Of a stretch of 64,000 nt of DNA, positions 9,637-19,674 are shown one piece after another. A program made the translations under genes and the position numbers. The notes under the pieces are model-generated. The model was not told where the DNA came from, searched no databases, and saw only the letters and a program-made list of their open reading frames with translations. This stretch comes from an uncultured Pelagibacteraceae bacterium (lineage in GTDB: Bacteria; Pseudomonadota; Alphaproteobacteria; Pelagibacterales; Pelagibacteraceae). Each line of letters begins with the position of its first letter. Within the stretch, counting starts at the first letter, position 1. The DNA lies in NCBI GenBank assembly GCA_902618695.1, contig CACNCB010000001.1, positions 248,001 to 312,000 on the forward strand, written 5' to 3'.

Positions 9637-10770
9637 ATGATTAAAGAAAAAAAATCATTGAAGGTTTCTAGATCACCTTCAAGAAGAAAGTTCTTTAAAA
9701 CTGCAGCTGCAACTGGTGTTGCTGCTGTTGCAGCATCATCTTTATCTGCTCCAGCTGTTGCCAAAGAGAGAATAGAAGCTTCTATGGTAGCTACTTGGCC
9801 AAGAGATTTTCCAGGCCTTGGAACTGGTGCACAAAGACTTGCTCAAAGATTGAGTGATATGAGTGACGGTAGAATTCAAGTTACTTATTATGCTGCTAAT
9901 GAAAGGGTAAAAGCATTTGACTCGTTTGATGAAGTTGCTTCAGGAAATTCTCAAATGTATCACGGCGCTGATTACTACTGGGTTAAAAAACACCCTGCAT
10001 TTGGATATTTTACTGCCGTTCCGTTTGGTTTTACATATGCTGAAATGAACGCCTGGTTAAAATTTGCTGGTGGACAAGAGCTGTGGGATGAATTGACTGA
10101 CGATTTCGGAACACAAAGTTTTGCTGCTGGTAACACTGGAGTGCAAATGGGTGGTTGGTTTAACAAAAAAATTAGATCAGCTAATGATATTAAGGGTTTA
10201 AAAATGCGTATGCCTGGTTTAGGTGGACAAGTACTTGGAAAACTTGGTGGTTCTCCAATTTCACTTCCAGGTGGACAAATTTATGAAAACCTTGTGTCTG
10301 GTGCAATTGATGCAACGGAATGGGTAGGACCTTGGAATGATGAGGCTTTCAAGTTTTATGAAGCAGCCAAGTATTATTACTATCCAGGAATGCACGAACC
10401 AGGATCAACCCTATGTTGTGGCGTAAATAAATCTTGGTTCACAAGTCTAACTAAGTCAGATCAGTTGATTATAAAAACTGCTTGTGATTGGGCTGATACA
10501 ACTACTATGGCAGAATATAATGCAAAAAATGGAGCAGCATTAGATCGTTTAGTAAACGAAAATGGAGTTAAACTTGAGAAGTTTAACGATAAAGTTTATG
10601 ACGCTTTTGCTAAAGGTGCTGCAGAAGTTTTTGACGAAGTTCAGCAACATAGTGCCCTTGCTCAGAAAGTGCATGCTGCTTTTGTTAAAGGACGAAAAGA
10701 AATAGGTGCTTGGACAAACTTGTCTGACTCACCGTACATTTCTCAAAGAAATAGAGCATTAGGAGTATAA
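9637..10770 (+). CDS. dctP: TRAP transporter substrate-binding protein DctP, Tat signal
   Basis: SRRKFF signal nearly identical to that at 4815; DctP-type sequence. Confidence 0.9.
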   Translation: MIKEKKSLKVSRSPSRRKFFKTAAATGVAAVAASSLSAPAVAKERIEASMVATWPRDFPGLGTGAQRLAQRLSDMSDGRIQVTYYAANERVKAFDSFDEVASGNSQMYHGADYYWVKKHPAFGYFTAVPFGFTYAEMNAWLKFAGGQELWDELTDDFGTQSFAAGNTGVQMGGWFNKKIRSANDIKGLKMRMPGLGGQVLGKLGGSPISLPGGQIYENLVSGAIDATEWVGPWNDEAFKFYEAAKYYYYPGMHEPGSTLCCGVNKSWFTSLTKSDQLIIKTACDWADTTTMAEYNAKNGAALDRLVNENGVKLEKFNDKVYDAFAKGAAEVFDEVQQHSALAQKVHAAFVKGRKEIGAWTNLSDSPYISQRNRALGV

Positions 10771-10789
10771 TTTAATTCTAATTAATACT

Positions 10790-10813
10790 AGAGGGCCCTT
10801 AAATGGGCCCTCT
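10790..10813 (+). promoter_or_regulatory. Hairpin/terminator between dctP and dctQ
   Basis: Perfect 9-bp stem AGAGGGCCC / GGGCCCTCT with TTAAAT loop. Confidence 0.85.
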
Positions 10814-10841
10814 GTTTATATATCATTAAAAGTTTTGTCAT

Positions 10842-11825
10842 ATGATTGAGAAAAAAAACTTATCTATTTTAATAAGAATATTTAGTTATTCTATCTTAAC
10901 ATTAACATTAATTTTTTTAATAAATAATGTTTTAACAGTTTGGTTTGATTGGCCAGGAGTTAAAAAACTTTTTTCTCACTATGAAATATTTGGTTTTAAA
11001 AAATTAAATGAACCTTTAGAGGGACTTGCGATGAGTCTGTCGTATATTCAATTATTATTTTATTTTTTATCTTTTATAGGAGTTATAATGTTTGTTTTAA
11101 AATCTTTAAAACAAACATTACAAACAGATTCAGAAATACTAAAAAAAATAACAGCATACATTATTAGATCTTCATTCTGGGCAGTGTTAATTGTTGGAGT
11201 AGCAGATTTTTTAATCTCATTTATGGTTGTAGAAAAATTGGTTGAGCCAATTTTTGGGGAACAAGTTAAAATTAATTTAGTAAAACCTGCTTTCAGAATT
11301 TCATATATACATTTCCCACTTATAATAGCTTCTTTTGTAATTGGTTATTTCACAAGATCTGTAGGATTTATTTGGTTAGCAGTTTTAGTAGTTGGAAGTG
11401 AATTCTTGATAGTTGTATCAAGATTTATATTTCAATATGAACAAGCTTTTCAAGGAGATCTTGTTCGTTTTTGGTATGCTGCGCTTTATCTTTTTGCAAG
11501 TGCATATGCATTAATTCACGAAGGTCATGTAAGAGTTGATGTTTTGTATGCTAATTTTAGTGAGAGAAAGAAGGCATGGACGAATGCAATTGGATCTCTC
11601 ATTTTAGGCATTCCTTTATGTTTGATAGTTATATTTTTGGGTATGGGTGGTAAAGCTAGTATCATTAATGGTCCAGTAATTTCATTTGAAATTACTCAGC
11701 AAGGTTCGAATGGATTATATTTACTTTATTTAATGGCAGTTTACTTAGCAGTATTTGCAGTAAGTATGTTAACTCAATTCACAAGTTATTTTATGAGTAG
11801 TAGTCACAAACTTTTAAATAATTAA
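10842..11825 (+). CDS. TRAP transporter small membrane subunit, extended DctQ
   Basis: 327 aa; C-terminal DctQ-like GHVRVDV motif with extra N-terminal TM region. Confidence 0.8.
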   Translation: MIEKKNLSILIRIFSYSILTLTLIFLINNVLTVWFDWPGVKKLFSHYEIFGFKKLNEPLEGLAMSLSYIQLLFYFLSFIGVIMFVLKSLKQTLQTDSEILKKITAYIIRSSFWAVLIVGVADFLISFMVVEKLVEPIFGEQVKINLVKPAFRISYIHFPLIIASFVIGYFTRSVGFIWLAVLVVGSEFLIVVSRFIFQYEQAFQGDLVRFWYAALYLFASAYALIHEGHVRVDVLYANFSERKKAWTNAIGSLILGIPLCLIVIFLGMGGKASIINGPVISFEITQQGSNGLYLLYLMAVYLAVFAVSMLTQFTSYFMSSSHKLLNN

Positions 11826-11828
11826 ATA

Positions 11829-14480
11829 ATGGAACATTTATTTTTAGCTTTACTGGTAATTATAATGATTGGAGCTTTGGCATCTGGTTTTCCAGTAGCT
11901 TTTGCACTACCTGGATCAGCGATAATTTCAATAGGACTAGCTGCTTTTTTCGGTTATTTATTTGCAGGAGACCCCAGTGCTTATTTTGCTGTTGATGGGC
12001 CTAAAGAATGGTTAACTGCTGGTATTACTAATTTTAGGAGTAATTATTGGGATGTAGAAACAGACACCTTAATTGCGATCCCATTGTTTATCTTTATGGG
12101 GATAATGTTGCAAAAATCAAAAATTGCAGAAGACCTTTTAGTTACTATGGGACAACTATTTGGACCAATTCCAGGAGGGCTTGGTATCTCTGTTATCTTT
12201 GTAGGTGCATTACTTGCAGCGACAACCGGAATAGTTGGAGCAACAGTAATAGCAATGGGACTAATTTCTTTACCCACAATGTTAAATAATAAATATGACA
12301 AAAGATTAGCAAGTGGAATTGTTTGTTCCTCTGGTACACTTGGTCAAATTATACCTCCTTCAATTGTCTTAATTATCATTGCTGATCAATTGGCAAGTGC
12401 CGCTGACGTTGCAAATACTATGCGTCAGACTGATTATAAAATTTTAACTGGTGAATTTAATATGCCTGGAGAATTTAGAGTAGGGTCTACTTCAGCTGGA
12501 GATATGTTTTTAGGAGCATTATTACCAGGATTAGTTTTGGTTGGATTGTATATGCTTTACATATTTGTGTATGCAAGATTAAACCCAAAAGCAGCTCCTC
12601 CTGTTCCATTTAAAGGAAATTTTGATTCTAAATTTTGGATCAAAGTTATTTTAGTAATTATTCCACCACTTGCTCTAATCTTTGCAGTTTTAGGATCTAT
12701 ACTTATGGGTATTGCTACAGTAAATCAGGCTGGATCAATAGGTGCTATTGGTGCAACAATGATGGCAGGCTATCGATTGCATCAGGGTAAAAAGAACGCA
12801 TACTATCCAATAATAATTGCAATCGTATCTTTAATTCCAATTTATTTTTTATCTAAAAATTATAACTTAAATATTAAAGCTGTTGACACTAGAGATCTAG
12901 GCGCAATATTAATTGCATTATTTTTTACAATTACATTTTTAGCAAGTGTTGTATGGAGTTTTTGGAGAGCATTTAAAATAGATGATGTTTTAAAAGAAGT
13001 TGTTGTAGAAACTTGTGTAACTACCTCAATGGTATTTATAATTCTACTCGGAGCAGCAATGTTAACCTCTGGATTTAGGGCATTTGGAGGTGAAGAGTTA
13101 GTAAGAGACTTTCTTCAAGATTTACCAGGAGGGTTTTGGACTCAGTTCGTTGTTGTAATGATAGTCATCTTTTTATTGGGTTTCTTTCTTGATTTTATTG
13201 AAATAGCTGTAGTTGTCGTTCCTATTATTGCTCCTATATTATTAGCTGAACCCGGTGCGAATGTAAGTGCAATTTGGCTTGGTGTTATGATTGGGGTAAA
13301 TTTACAAACTTCATTTTTAACTCCACCATTTGGATTTGCTTTATTTTATTTAAAAGGAGTAGCTTCAAAACTTGTCACTACTTTAAATATTTGGAAAGGA
13401 GTTGTTCCGTTTATTATTTTACAATTGATAGGTCTTGGAATTGTTGGTTTCTATCCTTCATTGGTTAATTACTTACCAGCGAGAACATATTTAACATCTA
13501 ATGTAGCTCCACCACCAATGAATCCAAAACTTCAATATTGCTTACAAGAATATAAATTTGCAATTTATAATAATGAAGAACAAAAAATTACAAATGTAAT
13601 TAAGAATATGCAGAAATTAACTCCAGCAAATCTTCCAGTTGATAAATTAGATATCTTTGAAGAGCATTTTGATAATGCTTTAGGAACTTTTGCTATAGTT
13701 AAAAAATTACAAAAAACTGAGCAAGAATATGATTTATTTACAAAAGATTATAAAGATCTTCATTTCGATGTAAGAAAAATTCAGAAAAAAGTTAGAAAAA
13801 TTGACCAAAAAATAAAAAAGTTAAAAGCTGAAATTAGAAACTTAGACGATGATAATTTATCAGCTAAAAATAAATTAGAATTAAAAATTGAGAATTACGA
13901 GCTAGAAATTAAAGAACTTCAAAATAAAATTCCTGAAAGCTGGAAAACTAAAAATGGAGAGTTTGAAATATTACATAAAGCAAAAAACACAAGAACCAAG
14001 AGATATAGAAAAAACGTTGATGAAGCTTATGAAACTTTAGATCAAATAGTAATGTTTATAAATGATAATGAAAAATTAAAAGAACTTTCACCAGAAATAA
14101 AAGAATTAAGAAATACTATTGATAATAAAAATTTTGAAAAATCCATTTCAATAATTGATAGTCTTTTTGAAAATCTTGGAGAAATCTCTGGAACAGATGA
14201 ATTTGCAAATAAACTTGATGATCTAATTTCTGTCATCGATAATGATGAGATTGATGAGCAGAAGTTAATTGAAACCAGTTCAGAAACTTTTGATCTTTTC
14301 AACTTAGAAGTTTCATGGAGAGATGATGCTAATAAAAATTTATTACCTGAATTAATTAAATACAATGATGTAATTAAACACAATATTGGACTAAGACTTC
14401 AAAGCAGGTTAACTAAAGAACAAGCTAAATTTGTTGCAAGATGTAACTCAGTTCACCGAGATATATCTTTAAACTTTTAA
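11829..14480 (+). CDS. TRAP transporter large subunit DctM with long C-terminal coiled-coil extension
   Basis: 883 aa; DctM motifs (GTLGQIIPPSIVLIIIAD, LQTSFLTPPFG) then ~300 aa of charged K/E/L-rich sequence. Confidence 0.88.
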   Translation: MEHLFLALLVIIMIGALASGFPVAFALPGSAIISIGLAAFFGYLFAGDPSAYFAVDGPKEWLTAGITNFRSNYWDVETDTLIAIPLFIFMGIMLQKSKIAEDLLVTMGQLFGPIPGGLGISVIFVGALLAATTGIVGATVIAMGLISLPTMLNNKYDKRLASGIVCSSGTLGQIIPPSIVLIIIADQLASAADVANTMRQTDYKILTGEFNMPGEFRVGSTSAGDMFLGALLPGLVLVGLYMLYIFVYARLNPKAAPPVPFKGNFDSKFWIKVILVIIPPLALIFAVLGSILMGIATVNQAGSIGAIGATMMAGYRLHQGKKNAYYPIIIAIVSLIPIYFLSKNYNLNIKAVDTRDLGAILIALFFTITFLASVVWSFWRAFKIDDVLKEVVVETCVTTSMVFIILLGAAMLTSGFRAFGGEELVRDFLQDLPGGFWTQFVVVMIVIFLLGFFLDFIEIAVVVVPIIAPILLAEPGANVSAIWLGVMIGVNLQTSFLTPPFGFALFYLKGVASKLVTTLNIWKGVVPFIILQLIGLGIVGFYPSLVNYLPARTYLTSNVAPPPMNPKLQYCLQEYKFAIYNNEEQKITNVIKNMQKLTPANLPVDKLDIFEEHFDNALGTFAIVKKLQKTEQEYDLFTKDYKDLHFDVRKIQKKVRKIDQKIKKLKAEIRNLDDDNLSAKNKLELKIENYELEIKELQNKIPESWKTKNGEFEILHKAKNTRTKRYRKNVDEAYETLDQIVMFINDNEKLKELSPEIKELRNTIDNKNFEKSISIIDSLFENLGEISGTDEFANKLDDLISVIDNDEIDEQKLIETSSETFDLFNLEVSWRDDANKNLLPELIKYNDVIKHNIGLRLQSRLTKEQAKFVARCNSVHRDISLNF

Positions 14481-14519
14481 TTCTTTAGAATTTGTTTTTC
14501 AATCATTTTTCGATGAGAA

Positions 14520-16103
14520 TTAATATCCTTTAGCATACCCATCTTTTCTAGGATCTGATCCACCCAAGAGATCACCTTCACTTCTATTTATTTTTATTGC
14601 TTGGCCCCCACCGTGTGTACCATCAAAATATTCTACATTATGACCTATTTCTTTGAGTCCATGGAAAATTTCTTTATCAATAGTTTTTTCTAGTTTGTAA
14701 ATATTATTAAAATGAAAAGCTCTTGGAAAACTCAAAGCTTTTTGTGGTCCCATTCCAAAATCAATCAGATTATTTAAAACATGAACTTGTCCTACTGGTT
14801 GATATTGGCCTCCCATAACGCCATAACTTAAAGTTGCTTTGTTGTTTTTATCAATTAGCATACCAGGAATAATAGTATGTAACGGTCTTTTTAAGCCTGC
14901 TATACAGTTTGGATGTCCATTTTCTACTCTGAAATTTGTACCCCTATTATGTAAAAGTATTCCACTTTTATTTGTAGTAATACCTGATCCAAATACATAA
15001 CAAACAGAATTGATAATTGATACACTATTTAAATCTTTATCTACCACTGTTAGATATATCGTTTCTGGATGAGCTGGAATATTTAAGTCACCAACATCAC
15101 TGCATGAATTTAAATTAATTTTATTAAAAATTTCTTCAATATTTTTATCACTTAAAATTTCTTCTAAATTAAAGTTAACAAAATTTGGATCGCCTAAAAT
15201 AGTTTCTTTTACTTTATAAGCTTGTTTTGTAACTTCTGCTTCAAGATGAAATCTTTCTATACTATTTAATTTATAATTTTGAATATTTAGTTTTTCTAAT
15301 AATTTCATCATAATCAATACAGTAACACCAGGACCATTGGGAGGGCATTGATGAATAAAATCACCCTTATAATTAGATTTGATTGTATCTGATCTTATTG
15401 TACTCTGTTTTGAAAAATCCTCAAAAGTATGTACACCTCCTAATTCATTTAAAGTTTCAATTATATCTTTTGCAATTTCTCCTTCATAAAATTCTTTACT
15501 TCCTTTTTTGCTAATTGCTTCAAGTGTTTCTCCTAAAGCAATATTTTTCATTAATTCATTTTCTTGATAAGTACGACCATCTTTCAAAAAAATTTTTTTT
15601 GAATTTTCATTACCATTGATTTTATTCAAACTATTTTTCCAAGCATTTGATACAACTTTTGTAACTCTATGACCATTCTTTGCAATATCAATTGCACCCA
15701 AAAATAATTGTTCAAAATCTAGCTTACCAAATTCCTTATGAATTTTTTCCCAAGCGTTAAGTGCACCAGGAATTGTGACTGAATGTGGACTAGTTAATCC
15801 AATTTTATCAATATTCTTATCCTTAAAAAAATTATAATTTAATTTTTCAGGCGCTAAACCTGATCCATTAAAAGACACAGCATCCTTGTTCTCCATTTTA
15901 ACTATTGCAAAACAGTCGCCACCAATACTCGTTGCATTAGGCTCTACTACAGATAAAACAATCGAAGCAGCAACTGAAGCATCCACAGCATTTCCACCCA
16001 TTTTGAGTATTTTTAATGCTTCCTCTGTAGCTAAAGGATGTGAAGTTGCAGCCATTGCATTTGAAGAGCGTGCATCTTTATCTTTTGTTGACTGATTATT
16101 CAT
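14520..16103 (-). CDS. Gamma-glutamyltransferase family protein
   Basis: 527 aa; ATSHPLATEEALKILKMGGNAVDASVAASIVLSVVEP N-terminus and GGQ..PVGQVHVL C-terminal region. Confidence 0.88.
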   Translation of the reverse strand: MNNQSTKDKDARSSNAMAATSHPLATEEALKILKMGGNAVDASVAASIVLSVVEPNATSIGGDCFAIVKMENKDAVSFNGSGLAPEKLNYNFFKDKNIDKIGLTSPHSVTIPGALNAWEKIHKEFGKLDFEQLFLGAIDIAKNGHRVTKVVSNAWKNSLNKINGNENSKKIFLKDGRTYQENELMKNIALGETLEAISKKGSKEFYEGEIAKDIIETLNELGGVHTFEDFSKQSTIRSDTIKSNYKGDFIHQCPPNGPGVTVLIMMKLLEKLNIQNYKLNSIERFHLEAEVTKQAYKVKETILGDPNFVNFNLEEILSDKNIEEIFNKINLNSCSDVGDLNIPAHPETIYLTVVDKDLNSVSIINSVCYVFGSGITTNKSGILLHNRGTNFRVENGHPNCIAGLKRPLHTIIPGMLIDKNNKATLSYGVMGGQYQPVGQVHVLNNLIDFGMGPQKALSFPRAFHFNNIYKLEKTIDKEIFHGLKEIGHNVEYFDGTHGGGQAIKINRSEGDLLGGSDPRKDGYAKGY

Positions 16104-16132
16104 AGTACAGATTAATTCTCAAAAATTTATAA

Positions 16133-17344
16133 ATGATTACTAAAGTAAATAAAAGCATTATCATATTCTGTATTTTTGCCTTTGGTTTTTTATTATCTAA
16201 TTTGGTAAGATCCATCACAGCAACATTAACACCTGTCCTCACATATGAATTCGATTTAACAGCTGGAAATTTAGGGCTATTAGCAGGAGGTTATTTTATA
16301 GGTTTTTCAATAATGCAAGTTCCAATAGGACTACTCTTGGATAAATTTGGGCCAAAAAAAGTTGTTGGATATTTTTTAATTATAGCATTAGTGGGAACGA
16401 TTTCATTTGCATTAGCAAAAAGCTTCTCTGGATTACTTGTTTCTAGAATTTTTATCGGTATTGGTGTGAGTGCTTGTATGATGGGACCACTGACTGGTTA
16501 CAGAGTTTGGTTTGCTGAAAAGTATCAACAGAGAGCAAATTCTTGGATGTTAATGGTAGCAAATATAGGCTTTGTCTCTTCGACTTTACCTGTTCAAATT
16601 TTATTACCTTACATAGGCTGGAGATGGATTTTTATATTAATAGCTATACTGATCCTAATAAGTATTACTCTAATATTCTTATTTACACCTAATTGGGAGC
16701 AGACAGAAAATTCTAAAATTGATGCAGAAAAAAAAGGCCTAGCTGAAATCTGGAAGAATAAGTTTTTTATAAGTATGGTCCCATTAGCATTTATTAATTA
16801 TGGTGGTATCCAAGCAATTCAAACGCTTTGGGCCGGACCTTGGATGTTAAATATAACTGGATATTCACCATTTCAAAGTGCTACAGGGTTATTTTGGATC
16901 AATGTAACCATGCTGGCATCATACTTTTTATGGGGCTATATTTTGCCTAAACTTTCTGATTACGGCATAAGCAGTATCAAATTAATTAAATTTGGACTGC
17001 CCATAAGCTACTTTGTTTTTTTTCTGATAATATTCCTTGGGACTAAGGCTGGAGCATTATTATTTGCAATATATATTATGACTTCAATAGTGATTTCTCT
17101 TACACAACCAGCAATAGCTTTAAATTTTTCACAAAGTCTTGCAGGCAAATCACTCACTTCTTACAATGTATTTATTCATTCAGGGACATTTTTTATGCAA
17201 TGGGGAATTGGATTATTTATAGACTTATTTAATTCAAAAGGATTTGATATTTTAAGTAGTTATAGAATTTCTTTTTCGATTTTTTTAATTCTTTGTATAT
17301 TAAGTTATATTTTTTTCATTTATTTAAACAAAAATAATGATTAA
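16133..17344 (+). CDS. MFS transporter
   Basis: 403 aa, 12 TM-like segments, GLLLDKFGPKKV motif. Confidence 0.85.
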   Translation: MITKVNKSIIIFCIFAFGFLLSNLVRSITATLTPVLTYEFDLTAGNLGLLAGGYFIGFSIMQVPIGLLLDKFGPKKVVGYFLIIALVGTISFALAKSFSGLLVSRIFIGIGVSACMMGPLTGYRVWFAEKYQQRANSWMLMVANIGFVSSTLPVQILLPYIGWRWIFILIAILILISITLIFLFTPNWEQTENSKIDAEKKGLAEIWKNKFFISMVPLAFINYGGIQAIQTLWAGPWMLNITGYSPFQSATGLFWINVTMLASYFLWGYILPKLSDYGISSIKLIKFGLPISYFVFFLIIFLGTKAGALLFAIYIMTSIVISLTQPAIALNFSQSLAGKSLTSYNVFIHSGTFFMQWGIGLFIDLFNSKGFDILSSYRISFSIFLILCILSYIFFIYLNKNND

Positions 17345-18152
17345 TAAAAAAATGACATTAATAAATATATTTTTTTTTATATTTACAATTTATACTTTGA
17401 TTTGTATTTTTCTTTTTTTTTATCAAAGAAATTTGATGTATCATCCAAATGAGAATAATTATTCTGGAGATAATTTAGAGGTTAAAATTGAAAAAGTAAG
17501 TATCCAAACATCAGATAATATTAATCTTTTAGGCTGGTTTCATAATAAAAATTTAAAAAGTTATAAAACAATAGTTTATTTTCACGGAAATGCTGGGACA
17601 CTTGAAAACAGAGTCCATAAATTAAATCATTTTAAAGACATGGATGTTAATTTTTTAATTATTGCATGGAGAGGGTTTAGTGGAAATAAAGGAAAACCAA
17701 GTGAGGAGGGCCTTTACATAGATGGTACTAGCACAATAAACTGGCTAAAAGAAAAAGGTCTGAAAGAAGAAGATATAATTATTTATGGAGAGTCATTAGG
17801 AACTGGCATTGCGACCGAAATTTCTCAGAATAAAAATTTTGCAGGATTAATTTTAGAAACACCTTTTACATCAATGATAGAAGCTGCGAAAAATTTTTAT
17901 CCATATATCCCAGTAGGTTTAATTTTAAAAGATAAGTATGAAAATAATAAAAAAATTAAAAATATTAATATCCCAGTATTAGTAATGCATGGTGAGGCCG
18001 ATCAAATAGTTCCATTTTGGATGGGAAAAAAAATTTTTAATTTAGCAAGTGAACCTAAATATTCATATTTCACAAAATATGACGACCATATGATGGAATA
18101 TGATGATAAACTTGTATTAGCCCTAAAATCGTTTGTTGATAGTTTAAATTAA
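17337..18152 (+). CDS. Alpha/beta hydrolase (BEM46-like)
   Basis: HGNAGTLENR, GESLGTGIA nucleophile elbow, GEADQIVP. Confidence 0.85.
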   Translation: MINKKMTLINIFFFIFTIYTLICIFLFFYQRNLMYHPNENNYSGDNLEVKIEKVSIQTSDNINLLGWFHNKNLKSYKTIVYFHGNAGTLENRVHKLNHFKDMDVNFLIIAWRGFSGNKGKPSEEGLYIDGTSTINWLKEKGLKEEDIIIYGESLGTGIATEISQNKNFAGLILETPFTSMIEAAKNFYPYIPVGLILKDKYENNKKIKNINIPVLVMHGEADQIVPFWMGKKIFNLASEPKYSYFTKYDDHMMEYDDKLVLALKSFVDSLN

Positions 18153-18200
18153 GCCATAATCTAAACAAAGATAATTCAAATTTTTTTTTTAAGTTAATCT

Positions 18201-18764
18201 ATGAAAAATTTTTTCTTATTTTTTATTGTTCTTTTTTCTTTAAATAATTTATCAAATGCCAAAGAAAATTTAGCATCTGTAGACAACCTTTTTCATATTG
18301 ATCAAATGAATTCACACGATGAAAACTTCGCATTATATTTCAAAACCCGTGAAAAAGCTGTTTTAGCTCGAGGAGAAAATTCAAATTATATTAATGATTT
18401 TCCAAAAGATCTTTATATTTATAACTACAAAACGAAAGAGTCTTTGCCATTAATTTCTTATGAATGGTTTCCCAAAACAGCAAAATATTATTTACAGGAA
18501 TATGATTTCCCAGTTTTTCCAGATGATTTTGCATATTATCTTTTAAAAGATAATAAAACTCTGGTGATGATTAGTGCTGTAAAAAGTCTAAAAGCTAATT
18601 TTAAATTTGATATTGTTGAAAAAAAGTTAGAGCTTTATCCTGTAAATGGAAAATTTGATTTTATTATTTCTTCGATAGCTAAAAATTGCGGACACTATGA
18701 TTTTAAAGAACATTATAAATGTAGTTTTTACAAACCTCTAATTTCCAGTACCTTAATTAATTAA
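18201..18764 (+). CDS. Hypothetical secreted protein
   Basis: N-terminal hydrophobic signal-like segment; overlaps ftsY stop convergently. Confidence 0.65.
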   Translation: MKNFFLFFIVLFSLNNLSNAKENLASVDNLFHIDQMNSHDENFALYFKTREKAVLARGENSNYINDFPKDLYIYNYKTKESLPLISYEWFPKTAKYYLQEYDFPVFPDDFAYYLLKDNKTLVMISAVKSLKANFKFDIVEKKLELYPVNGKFDFIISSIAKNCGHYDFKEHYKCSFYKPLISSTLIN

Positions 18765-19674
18765 TTTGAGTAAATGCTTCTGCAAATTTTTCAGCTTCAA
18801 AAATTTGTAAATCATCCTCTTTTTCTCCTAATCCAAGTGCAATAATTGGTAGTTTATATTTCTTAGCAACAGCTAGAAGAATACCTCCTTTTGCTGTGCC
18901 ATCTAATTTTGTCATAATAAGACCTGTTATTGGAATAATTTTATTAAATTCTTCAACTTGATTAATAACATTTTGCCCCGAAGTCGCGTCCAAAACTAAA
19001 ATAACATCATGTGGAGCATCAGGTTCAATTTTTTTAGTAACGTTTGCAATTTTTTTATATTCCTCCATCAAATTTTTTTTATTTTGTAATCTTCCAGCTG
19101 TATCAATTAAAACTTGGTCAAAATTATTGTTTAATGCTTCATCAATAGCCTTATAAGCGACTGATGCAGGATCAGAACCTTGAGATGATTTTGTAATTTG
19201 AACATCAACTTTGTTTGCCCAATTTTCTAGTTGTTCTATAGCTGCTGCTCTAAAAGTATCTGATGCAGCTAGCATTACCTTGTTTCCATTACCCTTTAAT
19301 ATTTTGCTTATTTTTCCAATAGTAGTTGTCTTTCCAACACCATTGACACCTGAAATTAATGTTGCATTTAATTTTTCTTTTTTTTTGAAGAATTCAATAT
19401 TTTCTAAAGGTTTCATAATTGAAATAATATAATTTTTTAAAATATTATTTATTTCGTCGGTTAAATCTTTATTGGGATCAATTTTTGTTAGAGAAATTAT
19501 TTCTCTTATTTCTGAAGCAGAAACAATACCAACATCTGATTGAATTAAGTAATCTTCAATTTTGTCTAGTGTTTTGTCATCAATCTCTTTTTTTACAACT
19601 ATATCTCTTAAACCTGTTGTAAAAGCCGAGGCACTTTTTTTAAAACCTGATTTAAATTTTTCAAAAATTCCCAT
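18757..19674 (-). CDS. ftsY: Signal recognition particle receptor FtsY
   Basis: GVNGVGKTTTIGKI, DTFRAAAIEQL, DTAGRLQNK, TKLDGTAKGG. Confidence 0.96.
   Translation of the reverse strand: MGIFEKFKSGFKKSASAFTTGLRDIVVKKEIDDKTLDKIEDYLIQSDVGIVSASEIREIISLTKIDPNKDLTDEINNILKNYIISIMKPLENIEFFKKKEKLNATLISGVNGVGKTTTIGKISKILKGNGNKVMLAASDTFRAAAIEQLENWANKVDVQITKSSQGSDPASVAYKAIDEALNNNFDQVLIDTAGRLQNKKNLMEEYKKIANVTKKIEPDAPHDVILVLDATSGQNVINQVEEFNKIIPITGLIMTKLDGTAKGGILLAVAKKYKLPIIALGLGEKEDDLQIFEAEKFAEAFTQIN

Noticed and set aside
12044-12301. Antisense and alternate-frame ORFs inside dctM, and similar ones elsewhere (e.g. 24712, 26371, 39429, 19732)
   Set aside because: Fully inside well-supported genes with shadow-ORF composition.
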